Source: Azospirillum rugosum
GTDB lineage: Bacteria > Pseudomonadota > Alphaproteobacteria > Azospirillales > Azospirillaceae
Assembly (NCBI RefSeq): GCF_017876155.1
Contig: NZ_JAGINP010000011.1
Span: 1-64,000 of the forward strand
DNA: 64,000 bases
Direction of reading: 5' to 3'
Part shown: positions 15,438-24,057 of the stretch, in pieces
Layout: each line of letters opens with the position of its first letter
How positions within the stretch are numbered: the first letter of the stretch is position 1
Position numbers and translations under genes: made by a program
The notes under the pieces: model-generated
The model's input: the letters and a program-made list of their open reading frames with translations, nothing else
Told to the model about the DNA's origin: nothing
The model's database searches: none

Positions 15438-17021
15438 TCACTTCATCGCCGCGACCGCGGGCAGAACCTGCACCTTCATCTGCCGGGTGCGCACGCTGGT
15501 GCCCTGGATGCTGCTGTAGGAGGCGAGCACGTCGGCCAGCGTCGCGCCGGGAATCGGTTGCAGGTCGGCCGTCTTGAAGCGGTCGGGGATGCGCGTCCCG
15601 ATCTCGTCGGGCGAGACCACGCAGGCGATGGTCTCGTCGGCGCCGGGCCGGTCCATGCGCAGGTTGAAGGGCTTTTGCGCGCCCGGCGGCACCTCCACCT
15701 GCTGGTTCGACTGGAGGAAGCTGTCCGGCTGGAAGCGGTTGGGGAAGATGCGGGCGACGGCGCCGCTGGCGTCCTGGTAATAGCAGTAGACGAAGCCGTT
15801 GGCCGTCGGCTGCACGCGCACGACCAGCGCCTCGCCCACGCGGTAGCGCGGCTGCGGCCCGCGGTCGGAGCCGAGCGTCAGGTCCGGCGCCCCGGCCGCG
15901 CTGGGGCTGGGGGTGGCGCGCGGCAGCCCCTCGCCGCCCGCGTTCGACACCGATTGCAGGCGCGGCGCGCCCGTGCCCTTCTGCCCGGCCGGCTCGGCCA
16001 GCATGCGCTGGTAGAGGTCGAAATCGACGCGCCCCGTGGCGATCAGGTCGTGCTCGGCCTGATAGCGGCCGATGGCGTCGCGCGTGCGCTCGTCCAGTTG
16101 GCCGTTGTCCGGCCCCTCGTAATAGCCGCCGGCGGCGAGCACGCGCTGCACGTAGGCGACGCGCTGCGTCGGCGCCATGCCCTCGAACCAGTCCCGCGCC
16201 TGGCCGGCGAAGGCCGGGTTCGTCTGGTCGATGCCCAGGCACTGCCAATAGGGCACGCGGGTCATCTTGCCGAGCGCCTCGATGGCGCTGAGTTCGACCA
16301 GCGTGCGCACCGCCTGGTGCAGCCCTTCGGACTTGTTGAGCGAGACGTTGAAGGACAAGCCGGCCTTGCCGATCACCGCCCCGGCGTCCGCCCCCTTGCC
16401 CGACGAGATGACGGCGAGCGAGTTGCTGGACGACAGGCCGGGGATGATCTGGCGGGTCGCCAGCTCGCCGATGTTCAGGTCGACGGAAATGACCGACATC
16501 ACCTGGTCCGCGGAAACGCCCAGGTCGACGCTGGGCAGCGAGATGCCGGCGCTCGCCGCCTCGCTGACCACGTTGTCGTCCAGCTGCGTGATGGCGCCGC
16601 GGATGTAGTAGGAGGGTGCGCGGAAGTTCGGCTGCACGCCGATCATCCAGTAGAGCGCGTTGACGTCGTCCAGCGTCGGTTCGAAATCCACGAAGCGGAA
16701 GGCGTTGGACCGCTCCGACATGCGCGACACGGCGGTGATCAGCATCTCCTTCGTGCCGCCGGCCACCTTGCCCGTGGCGTCGGGAATGCCGTTGGAGGTG
16801 ATGAAGATGTCGCGCTTGCCGTGGTCCCACAGCAGGGTGTCCATGCAGCGCAGGGCCTCGCTGAAGTTGGACACGGTGCGCACGGCCGGCGTCTTCGGCT
16901 TCTGCACGACGGTGGCCTGCTCCCCCGACGTGACGCAGGCCCCCAGCGGCAAGAAAGCCAGCAGCAGGAGGGAGGCCGCCGCTGAAGGTTTCAAAGGCAC
17001 GAACCGCCAAACGAACGCCAT
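15438..17021 (-). CDS. CsgG-like lipoprotein with peptidoglycan-binding and DUF4384 domains
   Basis: A 527-residue lipoprotein. The lipobox LPLGAC puts the lipidated Cys at residue 29. Residues ~45-255 resemble the CsgG/HfaB secretion-channel family (ALRCMDTLLWDHGKRD, EMLITAVSRMSERS, YYIRGAITQLDDN). A peptidoglycan-binding-1-like domain follows at ~288-340 (VLAAGGYYEGPDNGQLDERT), then a DUF4384 domain at ~390-475 with VYCYYQDASGAVARIFPN. ATG 17021 follows GGGAGG with 7-base spacing. CsgG-type proteins form outer-membrane pores for curli or holdfast export; no curlin-like substrate is seen nearby. The CsgG relation is my weakest domain call. It heads the lipoprotein-OmpA-small secreted protein run. 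Confidence 0.75.
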   Translation of the reverse strand: MAFVWRFVPLKPSAAASLLLLAFLPLGACVTSGEQATVVQKPKTPAVRTVSNFSEALRCMDTLLWDHGKRDIFITSNGIPDATGKVAGGTKEMLITAVSRMSERSNAFRFVDFEPTLDDVNALYWMIGVQPNFRAPSYYIRGAITQLDDNVVSEAASAGISLPSVDLGVSADQVMSVISVDLNIGELATRQIIPGLSSSNSLAVISSGKGADAGAVIGKAGLSFNVSLNKSEGLHQAVRTLVELSAIEALGKMTRVPYWQCLGIDQTNPAFAGQARDWFEGMAPTQRVAYVQRVLAAGGYYEGPDNGQLDERTRDAIGRYQAEHDLIATGRVDFDLYQRMLAEPAGQKGTGAPRLQSVSNAGGEGLPRATPSPSAAGAPDLTLGSDRGPQPRYRVGEALVVRVQPTANGFVYCYYQDASGAVARIFPNRFQPDSFLQSNQQVEVPPGAQKPFNLRMDRPGADETIACVVSPDEIGTRIPDRFKTADLQPIPGATLADVLASYSSIQGTSVRTRQMKVQVLPAVAAMK

Positions 17022-17058
17022 ATGGTCGCCTCCCTGGACAGCAATCGTCACGCAGCCA

Positions 17059-17655
17059 TCAGCGGGCCGAGACGCGGGTGTTGTCCCCGCCCGCACGCAC
17101 GGTGATGGTGATCTTCTTCGACATGACCGGCGGGTCGTGCGGGATGTGCTCCGAATCGCCCATCAGAAGCTGAAGCGTGTGCTTGCCGGGTGGCAGCTCC
17201 ACGTAGGTTTCCGTCTGCCCCTTGCCGAAATGGATGTGGTTCTTGTCGTTGGGGATCGGCTCGTCCATCGGCGGCAGGTCGACGTCGACCAGCAGATGGT
17301 GGTGCCCGGTGTTGTCCTTCCGGACGCCGGCCGGCGCCACACCGAAGTTGCGCAGCCCGAACCAGACCTTGAAGCGGCCCTGCACCACCTCGCCGTTGTT
17401 GGGCCAGCCGATGTAGACGTAGGCGTCCTTGGGCGCCTTGGTCCGCCCGGCCTTGGCGGCGTCGGGGGTGGTCGGGGTGCTTTCGTGCTCGTGCCCCGGG
17501 CTGGCGGGCTGCGGCGTGTTCTTGGTGTCGGCCAGCGGCCTGTTCAGCGGGTCGGCCTCCGGCGACGACTGCGCCGCCGCGGGGCCGGCGGCCAGCAGCA
17601 GTCCAATCGCGACAGTGCCGATCAGAGCAGGCAGCTTGGCGGCGGTGTGCGTCAT
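17059..17655 (-). CDS. DUF4399 secreted protein (copy A)
   Basis: A 198-residue exported protein: signal peptide ending AAGPAAAQ, a linker rich in Pro, His and Thr, then the DUF4399 domain (~77-190) with VAPAGVRKDNTGHHHLLVD, PIPNDKNHIHFGKGQTE and ELPPGKHTLQLLMGD. The conserved His-rich loop GHHHLLVD might bind metal, which is inference. ATG 17655 has GGGAGGA upstream. Paired in tandem with the next DUF4399 gene (32-base gap), so a duplication. Function of the family is not established. Confidence 0.88.
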   Translation of the reverse strand: MTHTAAKLPALIGTVAIGLLLAAGPAAAQSSPEADPLNRPLADTKNTPQPASPGHEHESTPTTPDAAKAGRTKAPKDAYVYIGWPNNGEVVQGRFKVWFGLRNFGVAPAGVRKDNTGHHHLLVDVDLPPMDEPIPNDKNHIHFGKGQTETYVELPPGKHTLQLLMGDSEHIPHDPPVMSKKITITVRAGGDNTRVSAR

Positions 17656-17686
17656 GACATCCTCCCTTCGGCGCGCAGCTTGGGGT

Positions 17687-18166
17687 TCAGGGCACCGTGA
17701 TCGTGATCTTCTGCGACATGACGGGCGGGTCGAACGGGACGTGGTCGGCGTCGCCCAGCACCATTTGCAGCGTGTGCTTGCCCGGCGGAAGCTCCAGACG
17801 CACCTCCGTCTGGCCGCCGCCGAAATGCAGCGACTGCTTGTTGTTGGGGATGGGTTCGTCGTAGGTGGCGAGATCGGTGTCGACCAGCAGGTGGTGATGG
17901 CCCGTGTCGTCCTTGCGGATCCCCGCCGGCGCCACGCCCATGTTCTGGAGGCCCATGCGCACCCACAGCTTGCCGCCGGAAATCACGGCGCCGTTGTTGG
18001 GCCACATGATGTAGGCGCGCGCGCCGTCCGGCGCCTTCGCCCTCAGCTTCGTATCCTGACCCGTCTGGTTTTGGGCGGTCTGGTTCTGCGGATTTTGGTC
18101 TTGGGCCAGCGCGGCGCCCGGCAACAGGAGCAGCGCGGCCGCCATCACCATGGCGACACGGGTCAT
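17687..18166 (-). CDS. DUF4399 secreted protein (copy B)
   Basis: A 159-residue exported protein with signal peptide MTRVAMVMAAALLLLPGAALA, a short Asn/Gln-rich linker (repeats of QNQTxQ) and a DUF4399 domain (~45-157) sharing VAPAGIRKDDTGHHHLLVD, LHFGGGQTE and ELPPGKHTLQMVLGD with copy A. The linker is much shorter than in copy A. ATG 18166 has GGGGGGAG upstream. First gene of a possible leftward run with copy A and perhaps the CsgG-like lipoprotein gene, which begins 38 bases after copy A. Co-transcription is inferred from spacing. Confidence 0.88.
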   Translation of the reverse strand: MTRVAMVMAAALLLLPGAALAQDQNPQNQTAQNQTGQDTKLRAKAPDGARAYIMWPNNGAVISGGKLWVRMGLQNMGVAPAGIRKDDTGHHHLLVDTDLATYDEPIPNNKQSLHFGGGQTEVRLELPPGKHTLQMVLGDADHVPFDPPVMSQKITITVP

Positions 18167-18435
18167 CGACTCCCCCCTTTTGCTTATGTACCGCCAATCT
18201 TATGCCCTGTCGCGGCGCAGTGATCGGGGTTTTTCGACCCTCATCCTTTCACCCCCGGCCCGCCGAATATTTGGTATCGACGCGGCCGCTTCTTCATCCC
18301 ATTTTGTGGGCAGAAGTCGGCGCGAACACCCTATTCCTTTGCGAGCTTGACGGCACCGCCACCGGTGCGAAGGTCGCAAGGGGGCGGACGGAGCCCCGGC
18401 ACTCCCCTTGGCATGCCCAACGGAACCAACGCGCC

Positions 18436-19908
18436 ATGCCCGACTCGTCCCGCCTCGCCCCCCTTCCCATCGGTCCCGCGGGGGCGCCGTCCCGGCCGAG
18501 CCTGCGCCTGCTGCTCGTCCCGGCGCTGCTGACGGTGGGGGCGACCGTGGCGACGGCGCAGCGGCCCTGGCTGGCCGGGCACGTGGCGCCCGTGGTCGGC
18601 GTCATGGTGGCCGACGCGCTGTCCATGCTGCTGGCCGTCGCGGCCTGGCTAGGCGCGGCGTGGCTGGGGTCGCGCATCATCGACCTTGTGGTGGCGCGCA
18701 ACGCGCGGGCAACGCCGATGCCGCGGCTGGCGACCGACCTGCTGCGCGCGCTGATCTACGGGATCGCGGTGCTGGGCATCCTGGCCTATGTGCTGGGCCA
18801 GCCGGTGACCGGGCTGCTCGCCACCTCCGGCGTGCTGATCGCGGTCCTGGGCTTCGCGCTGCGCAACATGATCGCCGACATCTTCTCCGGCATCGCGCTG
18901 AACATCGAGCATCCCTACCGGATCGGCGACTGGATCGAGCTTCCGCCGGGAATCGTCGGCCGAGTGGACGAGATCAACTGGCGCGCCACGCGGCTGGTCG
19001 CGCTGGACGGCACCACGCTGACCGTGCCGAACGGGCTGGCCGCGGGCAGCCGCCTGATCAACTACAGCCAGCCCGGCAGCGGATTCCGCACCAGCGTGTC
19101 GATCACGCTGGACGCCGACATCCCGGTGCCGCGGGCCAAGCGCATCCTGCTGTCCGCGGTGGTCTGCTGCGACCTGATCCCGCCGGAGCCTCGGCCGGAC
19201 GTGATCGTCGAATCGGTCACCCTGAACGGGGTCGCCTACAACGTCCGCTTCTGGGTCAAGGACTATGCCCGGCTGGCTGCCAGCCGCGACGCGGTGGCCA
19301 CGGCCATCCTGGAGCAGCTGTCCCGCGCCGGGCTGGAGCCCTCCTACCCCAAGCAGGAGGCGGCGCGCACCCACCGCGCGACGATCCCCACCACACCGGA
19401 GGGGCTGGGGCGCGAGCTTCTGTCCCACGTCGACCTGTTCGCCGCCTTCCGCGAGGACGAGCTGGCCGAGCTGGCGGCCGGCATGCACCTGCGTCACGTC
19501 GCGGCGGGCGACGCCGTGGTCCGTCAGGACGAGACCGGCACGTCGCTGTTCCTGGTGGCGGAGGGCGCGCTGGACGTGCGCGGCAACTTCGGCGGGCGGA
19601 CGATCCTGCTCGACCACATGGGGCCGGGCGACGTGTTCGGGGAGATGTCGCTGCTGACCGGCCAGCCGCGCAGCGCGTCGGTGATCGCCAACACCGACGC
19701 CATGGTCTACGAGCTGGACAAGGAGATCCTCGACCCCATCCTGCGCCGCCGCCCGGAGCTGGCGTCGCGGCTGGCCGACCTGATGGGCCTGCGCCAGCGC
19801 CGCAACGACGCCCACCGCCGCGCCTCCGCCAATCCCTCCGCCGCCGCAGCCCCCGCGGTAGCGGACCACGATTTGCTGGCGCGGCTGAAGACGTTCTTCA
19901 AGTTGTGA
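18436..19908 (+). CDS. MscS-type channel with C-terminal cyclic-nucleotide-binding domain
   Basis: A 490-residue membrane protein. TM segments are at ~24-42, ~57-86, ~102-122 and the pore-lining ~123-147, followed by the MscS beta domain (LGFALRNMIADIFSGIALNI, YRIGDWIELP, VPNGLAAGSRLINYS). A cNMP-binding domain spans ~332-450 with the phosphate-binding cassette FGEMSLLTGQPRSASV (R412). The combination suggests a mechanosensitive or ligand-gated channel controlled by cAMP or cGMP. No strong ribosome site precedes ATG 18436, so the start is uncertain; the frame is open upstream to 18202. The CHASE2 cyclase 6 kb away could supply the ligand (inference). Confidence 0.9.
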   Translation: MPDSSRLAPLPIGPAGAPSRPSLRLLLVPALLTVGATVATAQRPWLAGHVAPVVGVMVADALSMLLAVAAWLGAAWLGSRIIDLVVARNARATPMPRLATDLLRALIYGIAVLGILAYVLGQPVTGLLATSGVLIAVLGFALRNMIADIFSGIALNIEHPYRIGDWIELPPGIVGRVDEINWRATRLVALDGTTLTVPNGLAAGSRLINYSQPGSGFRTSVSITLDADIPVPRAKRILLSAVVCCDLIPPEPRPDVIVESVTLNGVAYNVRFWVKDYARLAASRDAVATAILEQLSRAGLEPSYPKQEAARTHRATIPTTPEGLGRELLSHVDLFAAFREDELAELAAGMHLRHVAAGDAVVRQDETGTSLFLVAEGALDVRGNFGGRTILLDHMGPGDVFGEMSLLTGQPRSASVIANTDAMVYELDKEILDPILRRRPELASRLADLMGLRQRRNDAHRRASANPSAAAAPAVADHDLLARLKTFFKL

Positions 19909-19920
19909 GGGGATGGGGGT

Positions 19921-20031
19921 GAGTGGATGCACTGGGCCCCCACCCTAACCCTCCCCCACTTCGCGGGGGAGGGAACTAAGCCCCTCCCCCCGTCGAAGAT
20001 GGGGGGAGGTTGGGAGGGGGGCCCAACTCCC
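19921..20031. repeat. G/C-rich interspersed repeat, copy 4 (convergent gene ends)
   Basis: C-tract arm with CACTTCGCGGGGGAGGG and G-tract arm with GTCGAAGATGGGGGGAGG, starting just after the channel stop (19908) and ending 12 bases before the DUF2336 stop (20043). Ends in GGGGGGCCCAACTCC, a variant outer end shared with copy 5. Confidence 0.88.
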
Positions 20032-20042
20032 GGCGCCTATCC

Positions 20043-21212
20043 TCACTCCCCCAACGGCGAAAATGGCAGTCCCGCCTGTTCCATCGCGCGTTCGATCACC
20101 TCGGCAGAGGTCTGGTCGAAGAGCTGGAGCAGCAGGTCGTCGACCTCGCGGTCGTCGCTGTTGCCGCAGCCGTCGAACAGCGTCGCGATCGCCTCCGTCT
20201 GGAAGCGCTCGCGGCCCTCGTCGCCGCCCTGGTAGTGGAGCGCCTTGGCGACCGCGATGACGATGCGGAAGGGCTTCATCAGCGTGAAGGACAGGCCGGC
20301 CTTGGCGAACAGCCCCTTCAGCGCGTGCGGGCCTCCGTCCCAGGCGAGCTGGCGGGCGTTTTCCGGCGGCAGGTGCGCGCGCACCGCCATGCCGGCGTTG
20401 AACAGCGCGATCTCCCCCGCGCAGAGCGCGCGGAACAGCAGCGGCGCCGTCAGGCGGCCGCGGATCAGCAGGTGCCGGGCCAGAAGCTCCACGTCCGCCT
20501 CGCCGGTCGTCAGCGGCTTTAACAGAAGAAGCGTCGCGGCCTCCCGCGCGCGCTGGACCAGCTTGCCGATCAGCTGCGGGTTCAGCCGGTTGGAGCGGAT
20601 CAGGCGGGTTCGGATCTCCTCCGACACGAAGAGGATCAGCTTTTCCAGCACGGCGGCCGACAGATCCGGCCGGGCGGCCATCGCCTCGTTGACGGTGGCG
20701 ACCGCCCCGAAGCGGTCGAGCACGTCGTGCAGGGTGGGCTCTGCGATCACGGCGCCGCGGTTGCGCAGAAGCTGCGTGATGACGATGACGTTGCCGCTGC
20801 GCACCAGCGCGTCGGACACGGCCGGGGTCAGCGTCTTGCGGCCGGCGATGGCCAGCTCCTTGGCCGGCCGCCGCTCCGTCAGGATCTCTAGCAGGAGGCC
20901 TTCGCTGAGCTTTTCCGCATGGCGCAGGATGGGAAAGGCCACCCGGTCCACGTCGCGCGCGAGCCGGGCGGCCAGATCCTCGGTCAGCAGGCGGGAGTTG
21001 TGGATCTGCCAGGCCACGGCCTCGCGCACCGCGGTCACCGCGTCGGCGGCGAAGCGCTGGAGGATCTCCAGCGCCAGCGTCCGCTCGTTCTCCGCCAGGT
21101 CCCCCGCCTCCAGGTCGCGCACCAGGTTGGTCATGGTGTCGATGCGCGCCTGGGCGTCGGGCGCGGCCAGAAGCCGCTGGACGTCCTTCTGGGTCAGGGA
21201 ACGCGGTGCCAT
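20043..21212 (-). CDS. DUF2336 protein
   Basis: A 389-residue, almost entirely helical cytoplasmic protein with no signal or TM segment. HEAT-like helical pairs run through it (RDVDRVAFPILRHAEKLSEG, DALVRSGNVIVITQLLRNRG), the pattern of the DUF2336 family common in Rhodospirillales and relatives. The family has no assigned activity. ATG 21212 has GGAAG about 8 bases upstream. It is convergent with the channel gene and 31 bases downstream of the MarR gene, so the two may be co-transcribed. Confidence 0.78.
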   Translation of the reverse strand: MAPRSLTQKDVQRLLAAPDAQARIDTMTNLVRDLEAGDLAENERTLALEILQRFAADAVTAVREAVAWQIHNSRLLTEDLAARLARDVDRVAFPILRHAEKLSEGLLLEILTERRPAKELAIAGRKTLTPAVSDALVRSGNVIVITQLLRNRGAVIAEPTLHDVLDRFGAVATVNEAMAARPDLSAAVLEKLILFVSEEIRTRLIRSNRLNPQLIGKLVQRAREAATLLLLKPLTTGEADVELLARHLLIRGRLTAPLLFRALCAGEIALFNAGMAVRAHLPPENARQLAWDGGPHALKGLFAKAGLSFTLMKPFRIVIAVAKALHYQGGDEGRERFQTEAIATLFDGCGNSDDREVDDLLLQLFDQTSAEVIERAMEQAGLPFSPLGE

Positions 21213-21243
21213 GCGCGATGTCTTCCGTGCGAACGCTCGGGGA

Positions 21244-21795
21244 TCAGAAGTCCGGCGTATCGTAGCGGATCAGATCGCTCCATGCCCGTTCCAAACGACG
21301 CAACGTGCGGTAGGTGGTGTCGAATTCCGCCGCCTCCTCGTCGGACCGCACCAGCCCCTCGGCCCGCATGGCCTCCAGGTTGCGCAGGGCTTCGCAGAGC
21401 TTCAGGCCGCGGTCGGACAGGCGCAGGCGCGCCGTGCGGCGGTCGCGCTGGGAGGCGGTGCGGTCGACATAGCCGGCCTCCACCAGATGCTTCAGGTTGT
21501 AGGAGGCGTTGGATCCCAGGTAGTAGCCGCGCTCCAGCAGGTCGCGGACCGACAGCTCCTCGCCCCCGATGTTGATCAGCATCAGGGCCTGGCCGGGGCT
21601 GAGGTCGTCGATGCCGATGCGCGCCAGCTCCATGCGCAGGACATCCAGGAACCGGCGCGTCATGCTTTCGATGATGCGGCCGAGGTCGGTGTAGACGGCA
21701 GGCACGGCGCCACGGGTGGAACCGATCCGTTCAGGCTCGCGCTCGTCAGCCATACGGTTCGGCGCGTGCGAAACGTGCTTGGCGGCGGCGTTCAT
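21244..21795 (-). CDS. MarR-family regulator, LdtR-like
   Basis: A 183-residue winged-helix regulator. The DNA-binding region contains LSVRDLLERGYYLGSNASYN, then LKHLVEAGYV and DRRTARLRLSDRG, the recognition helix and wing of MarR proteins. The GYYLGSNASYNLK stretch closely resembles LdtR of Rhizobiales, which controls an L,D-transpeptidase and osmotic-stress genes. GGGAG 7 bases upstream selects ATG 21795; the frame runs open to 21888. Divergent from the alpha/beta hydrolase gene, a usual arrangement for a MarR target. An AT-rich stretch with TTCAAA-18-CATAAT precedes it as a possible promoter. The ligand is unknown. Confidence 0.82.
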   Translation of the reverse strand: MNAAAKHVSHAPNRMADEREPERIGSTRGAVPAVYTDLGRIIESMTRRFLDVLRMELARIGIDDLSPGQALMLINIGGEELSVRDLLERGYYLGSNASYNLKHLVEAGYVDRTASQRDRRTARLRLSDRGLKLCEALRNLEAMRAEGLVRSDEEAAEFDTTYRTLRRLERAWSDLIRYDTPDF

Positions 21796-22114
21796 GGCGA
21801 TTCTCCCGCTCTTTGATGGGCATTCATCGATTATGCTTTGCGTATCATCGGCTTTTGAACCGGGGAAAACCGTATCTCCCCAGATCACATAGAATGATAA
21901 GATTTTAGTTTAATTTGTCGAAACAATGTTGGGACATCACCGGCCACCACCGCAGGAAAAGCTGCGGCCGGAAGTCGGGGCTGCTGCGCAAGGGAACACC
22001 CAAGCCTGCGTTCTGTTGCATGAGGGCCTGCCATCCACCCCGGAGGAGCCCCGCGATGCCGCCGACCCCGACGACGATCCGCCGCCCCGTCCCCACCGAC
22101 CGGAGGGCTGGCTG
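21796..22114. other. 319-base divergent intergenic region, MarR gene / hydrolase gene
   Basis: The segment 21820-21920 is notably AT-rich for this genome. It holds an imperfect inverted repeat (GATTATGC-TTT-GCGTATCATC, 21829-21849) that overlaps the likely -10 (CATAAT, minus strand) of the MarR gene, so it is a candidate autoregulatory operator. The right part, 21920-22100, is GC-rich with no supported gene; an open frame there is an upstream extension of the hydrolase. Confidence 0.4.
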
Positions 22115-23071
22115 ATGCGCAGCGGATTGGCCTTCGCCGCCGGCCTGCTGGCCGGCCTGTGGCTGGACACCACCCGGCGCAAGGCGCGCGCCGAGCGGCA
22201 GCACCCGCCGACCGGCCGCTTCGTCAACGCCGACGGCGTGACGCTGCATTACCTCGACCGCGGCCCCCGGACAGGCCGGCCGGTCGTCTTCCTGCACGGC
22301 AACGGCATCCTGGCCGACGACTGGGCGCTCAGCATCCTCGACCGCGCGGCCGAGAAGCGGCGCTGCGTCTGCTTCGACCGGCCCGGCCACGGCTACAGCG
22401 AGCCGGCGCACCTGCACTCCAGCCCGTCCGCGCAGGCGGCCATCCTGAACGCCGCGGCCCGCAAGCTTGGGCTGGAGAAGCCGATCATCGTCGGCCATTC
22501 GCTGGGCGGGGCCGTGGCGCTGGCCTGGGCGCTGGACTTCCCCGACGAGGTCGGCGGGCTGGTGATCCTGTCCGCCTTCACCCACCCGACGCCGCGAGCC
22601 GACTTCATCCCCTTCATGGGCCCGGCGATCCCCGTGGTCGGCCCGGCCATGAGCCGCACGGTGCTCCAGCCGCTGGACCGCCTGATCATCGGGCCTCTGG
22701 TCCGGCACATCTTCGCGCCGAACCCGGTGCCGGAAAGCTACGACAGCATCCCGCCCGACCTCCTGCTGCGCCCGACGCAGCTGGAAGCTGCCGCGGCGCA
22801 CACCGCGGCGCTGATCCCCGGCGTGGCGGCCATGGCGCCCCGCTATCCGGACATCCGCTGCCCCACCGCGATCGTCGCAGGCTTGGAGGACCGCATCGTC
22901 GATCCGCACGCCCACGCCGTGCCGCTGCACGACGCCATCACGGGGTCCACGCTGCACCTGCTGGCCGGCACCGGCCACATGTCCCACCACGCCCGGCCGG
23001 AGGCGGTTCTTGCGGCCCTTGAGCGTGTGGAGCGGGAACTGGCGGCGGAGCCCGCCAACGCCGCGTCCTGA
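22115..23071 (+). CDS. alpha/beta hydrolase with N-terminal membrane anchor
   Basis: A 318-residue serine hydrolase. A hydrophobic N-terminus (SGLAFAAGLLAGLWLD) probably anchors it in the inner membrane. The alpha/beta-hydrolase core has oxyanion motif FLHGNG (~59-64), nucleophile elbow VGHSLGG with S129, acid D259 (GLEDRIVD) and base H288 (GTGHMSHH). CGGAGGG at 22101 supports ATG 22115 over the longer open frame starting at 21926. Divergent from the LdtR-like regulator, which may control it. The substrate is unknown; esterase, haloperoxidase-like or epoxide hydrolase activity cannot be separated by sequence. Confidence 0.88.
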   Translation: MRSGLAFAAGLLAGLWLDTTRRKARAERQHPPTGRFVNADGVTLHYLDRGPRTGRPVVFLHGNGILADDWALSILDRAAEKRRCVCFDRPGHGYSEPAHLHSSPSAQAAILNAAARKLGLEKPIIVGHSLGGAVALAWALDFPDEVGGLVILSAFTHPTPRADFIPFMGPAIPVVGPAMSRTVLQPLDRLIIGPLVRHIFAPNPVPESYDSIPPDLLLRPTQLEAAAAHTAALIPGVAAMAPRYPDIRCPTAIVAGLEDRIVDPHAHAVPLHDAITGSTLHLLAGTGHMSHHARPEAVLAALERVERELAAEPANAAS

Positions 23072-23234
23072 AGGCGCCGGGCAGGATTCTTAGCCGATGG
23101 AGCGTGCATCGATTGCGAATCGAAAAAAGCGACTCGATGCGACTCGGGTGAGCGATGGTTAACAGTTTGGTTACGATCCTAGGGCTAACGTTCCTCTCAG
23201 AACGCACCACCCAGCGCCCCAAGGATTTTGACCG

Positions 23235-23570
23235 ATGTCCATGGCTGCCGACGTTGACACCATCGAACGCACCTCCATCGTCGCGTACACTCTCCTCAAC
23301 GAGCTGCACGACGTGCTCGCTCTGCCCAAGGCTCCCGACGATGTGACGCTCGGCATCCTCATGGGCCTGTCCATGTTCATGGACGACAAGGTCGGCCCGA
23401 TGCGCGCCAAGCGCCTGATGTCGGAGGCCCCGACCATCGTCCTGAAGACGGACGCGCACGTCACGTCCGACCAGATGCAGCGCATTCTCCCGGTGCTGCG
23501 CGCCTTCGGCGACCACCTGAAGGACCTGCGCGCCAAGGCGGCCCGTCCGGTCGACGACACGGTCGCCTGA
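23235..23570 (+). CDS. small helical protein of unknown function
   Basis: A 111-residue soluble, helical, acidic protein (SIVAYTLLNELHDVLALPK, LGILMGLSMFMDDKVGPMR). AAGGA stands 9 bases before ATG 23235. A good intrinsic terminator follows at 23601, so it is monocistronic. GTTAACAGTTTGGTTACG about 60 bases upstream resembles a degenerate CtrA half-site pair, but with an 8-base spacer in place of 7. I do not recognise the family. Confidence 0.75.
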   Translation: MSMAADVDTIERTSIVAYTLLNELHDVLALPKAPDDVTLGILMGLSMFMDDKVGPMRAKRLMSEAPTIVLKTDAHVTSDQMQRILPVLRAFGDHLKDLRAKAARPVDDTVA

Positions 23571-23600
23571 CGCAGGGCAGCCTTGCAAAGAACAAAAATG

Positions 23601-23628
23601 GGCTCGGCCGCAAGGCCGGGCCTTTTTT
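23601..23628 (+). terminator. rho-independent terminator of the 111-residue gene
   Basis: GGCTCGGCC, loop GCAA, GGCCGGGCC then six T: a 9-bp stem with one G-T pair and a stable tetraloop, about 30 bases after the stop codon at 23570. Confidence 0.93.
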
Positions 23629-23721
23629 GTGTCCGCGCGGTGTGCTGGTGCGGATCTTGACCATGCCGCCGATTCGGCGGATGCTTCGGCTCTTCGTCCA
23701 CCGCAGGTATGGATCGGGGCC

Positions 23722-24048
23722 ATGGACGGGCTTTCCAGCGGCTGGCTATCGGCGGTCTCCTTCGTCGCCCTTCTGGCCGGCGTGACCATCAGCGTCGTGG
23801 TGCTGGCCGCCGTCGGGTCGATCCGGCGCAGCCTGAACGATGGCACGGCCCGGCAATCCCAGCAGATCCGCAAGCTTGCGGAAACCGTCGCCACCCTGAA
23901 CGCCCAGCAGCGCAACGCCGAAACCCGCATCCAGCAGCTGACCGACGCCAACCGCAAGCTGACCGAGGAACTGGCGGCGCTCCGCGAACGGCTCGGTGAT
24001 GGGGAGTCCGTTCCGCGCGCAACGGGGGCTGCGCGGCTTCTGCATTGA
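23722..24048 (+). CDS. single-TM coiled-coil protein of unknown function
   Basis: A 108-residue protein: one TM helix near the N-terminus (LSAVSFVALLAGVTISVVVL, ~9-30), then a long predicted coiled coil (SQQIRKLAETVATLNAQQ through LTEELAALRERLG, ~45-93). The ribosome site is weak (GGGG 23717-23720 is close), so the start ATG 23722 could be wrong; the frame is open to 23629. The layout suits an inner-membrane scaffold but no function is known. Confidence 0.65.
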   Translation: MDGLSSGWLSAVSFVALLAGVTISVVVLAAVGSIRRSLNDGTARQSQQIRKLAETVATLNAQQRNAETRIQQLTDANRKLTEELAALRERLGDGESVPRATGAARLLH

Positions 24049-24057
24049 TTTGGCGGG

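Noticed and set aside
14062..17010. A single long leftward open frame of 982 codons
   Set aside because: Only its last 110 codons (from ATG 14394) have a signal peptide and ribosome site. The rest is an Arg/Gly/Ala-rich shadow of the OmpA and CsgG-like genes.
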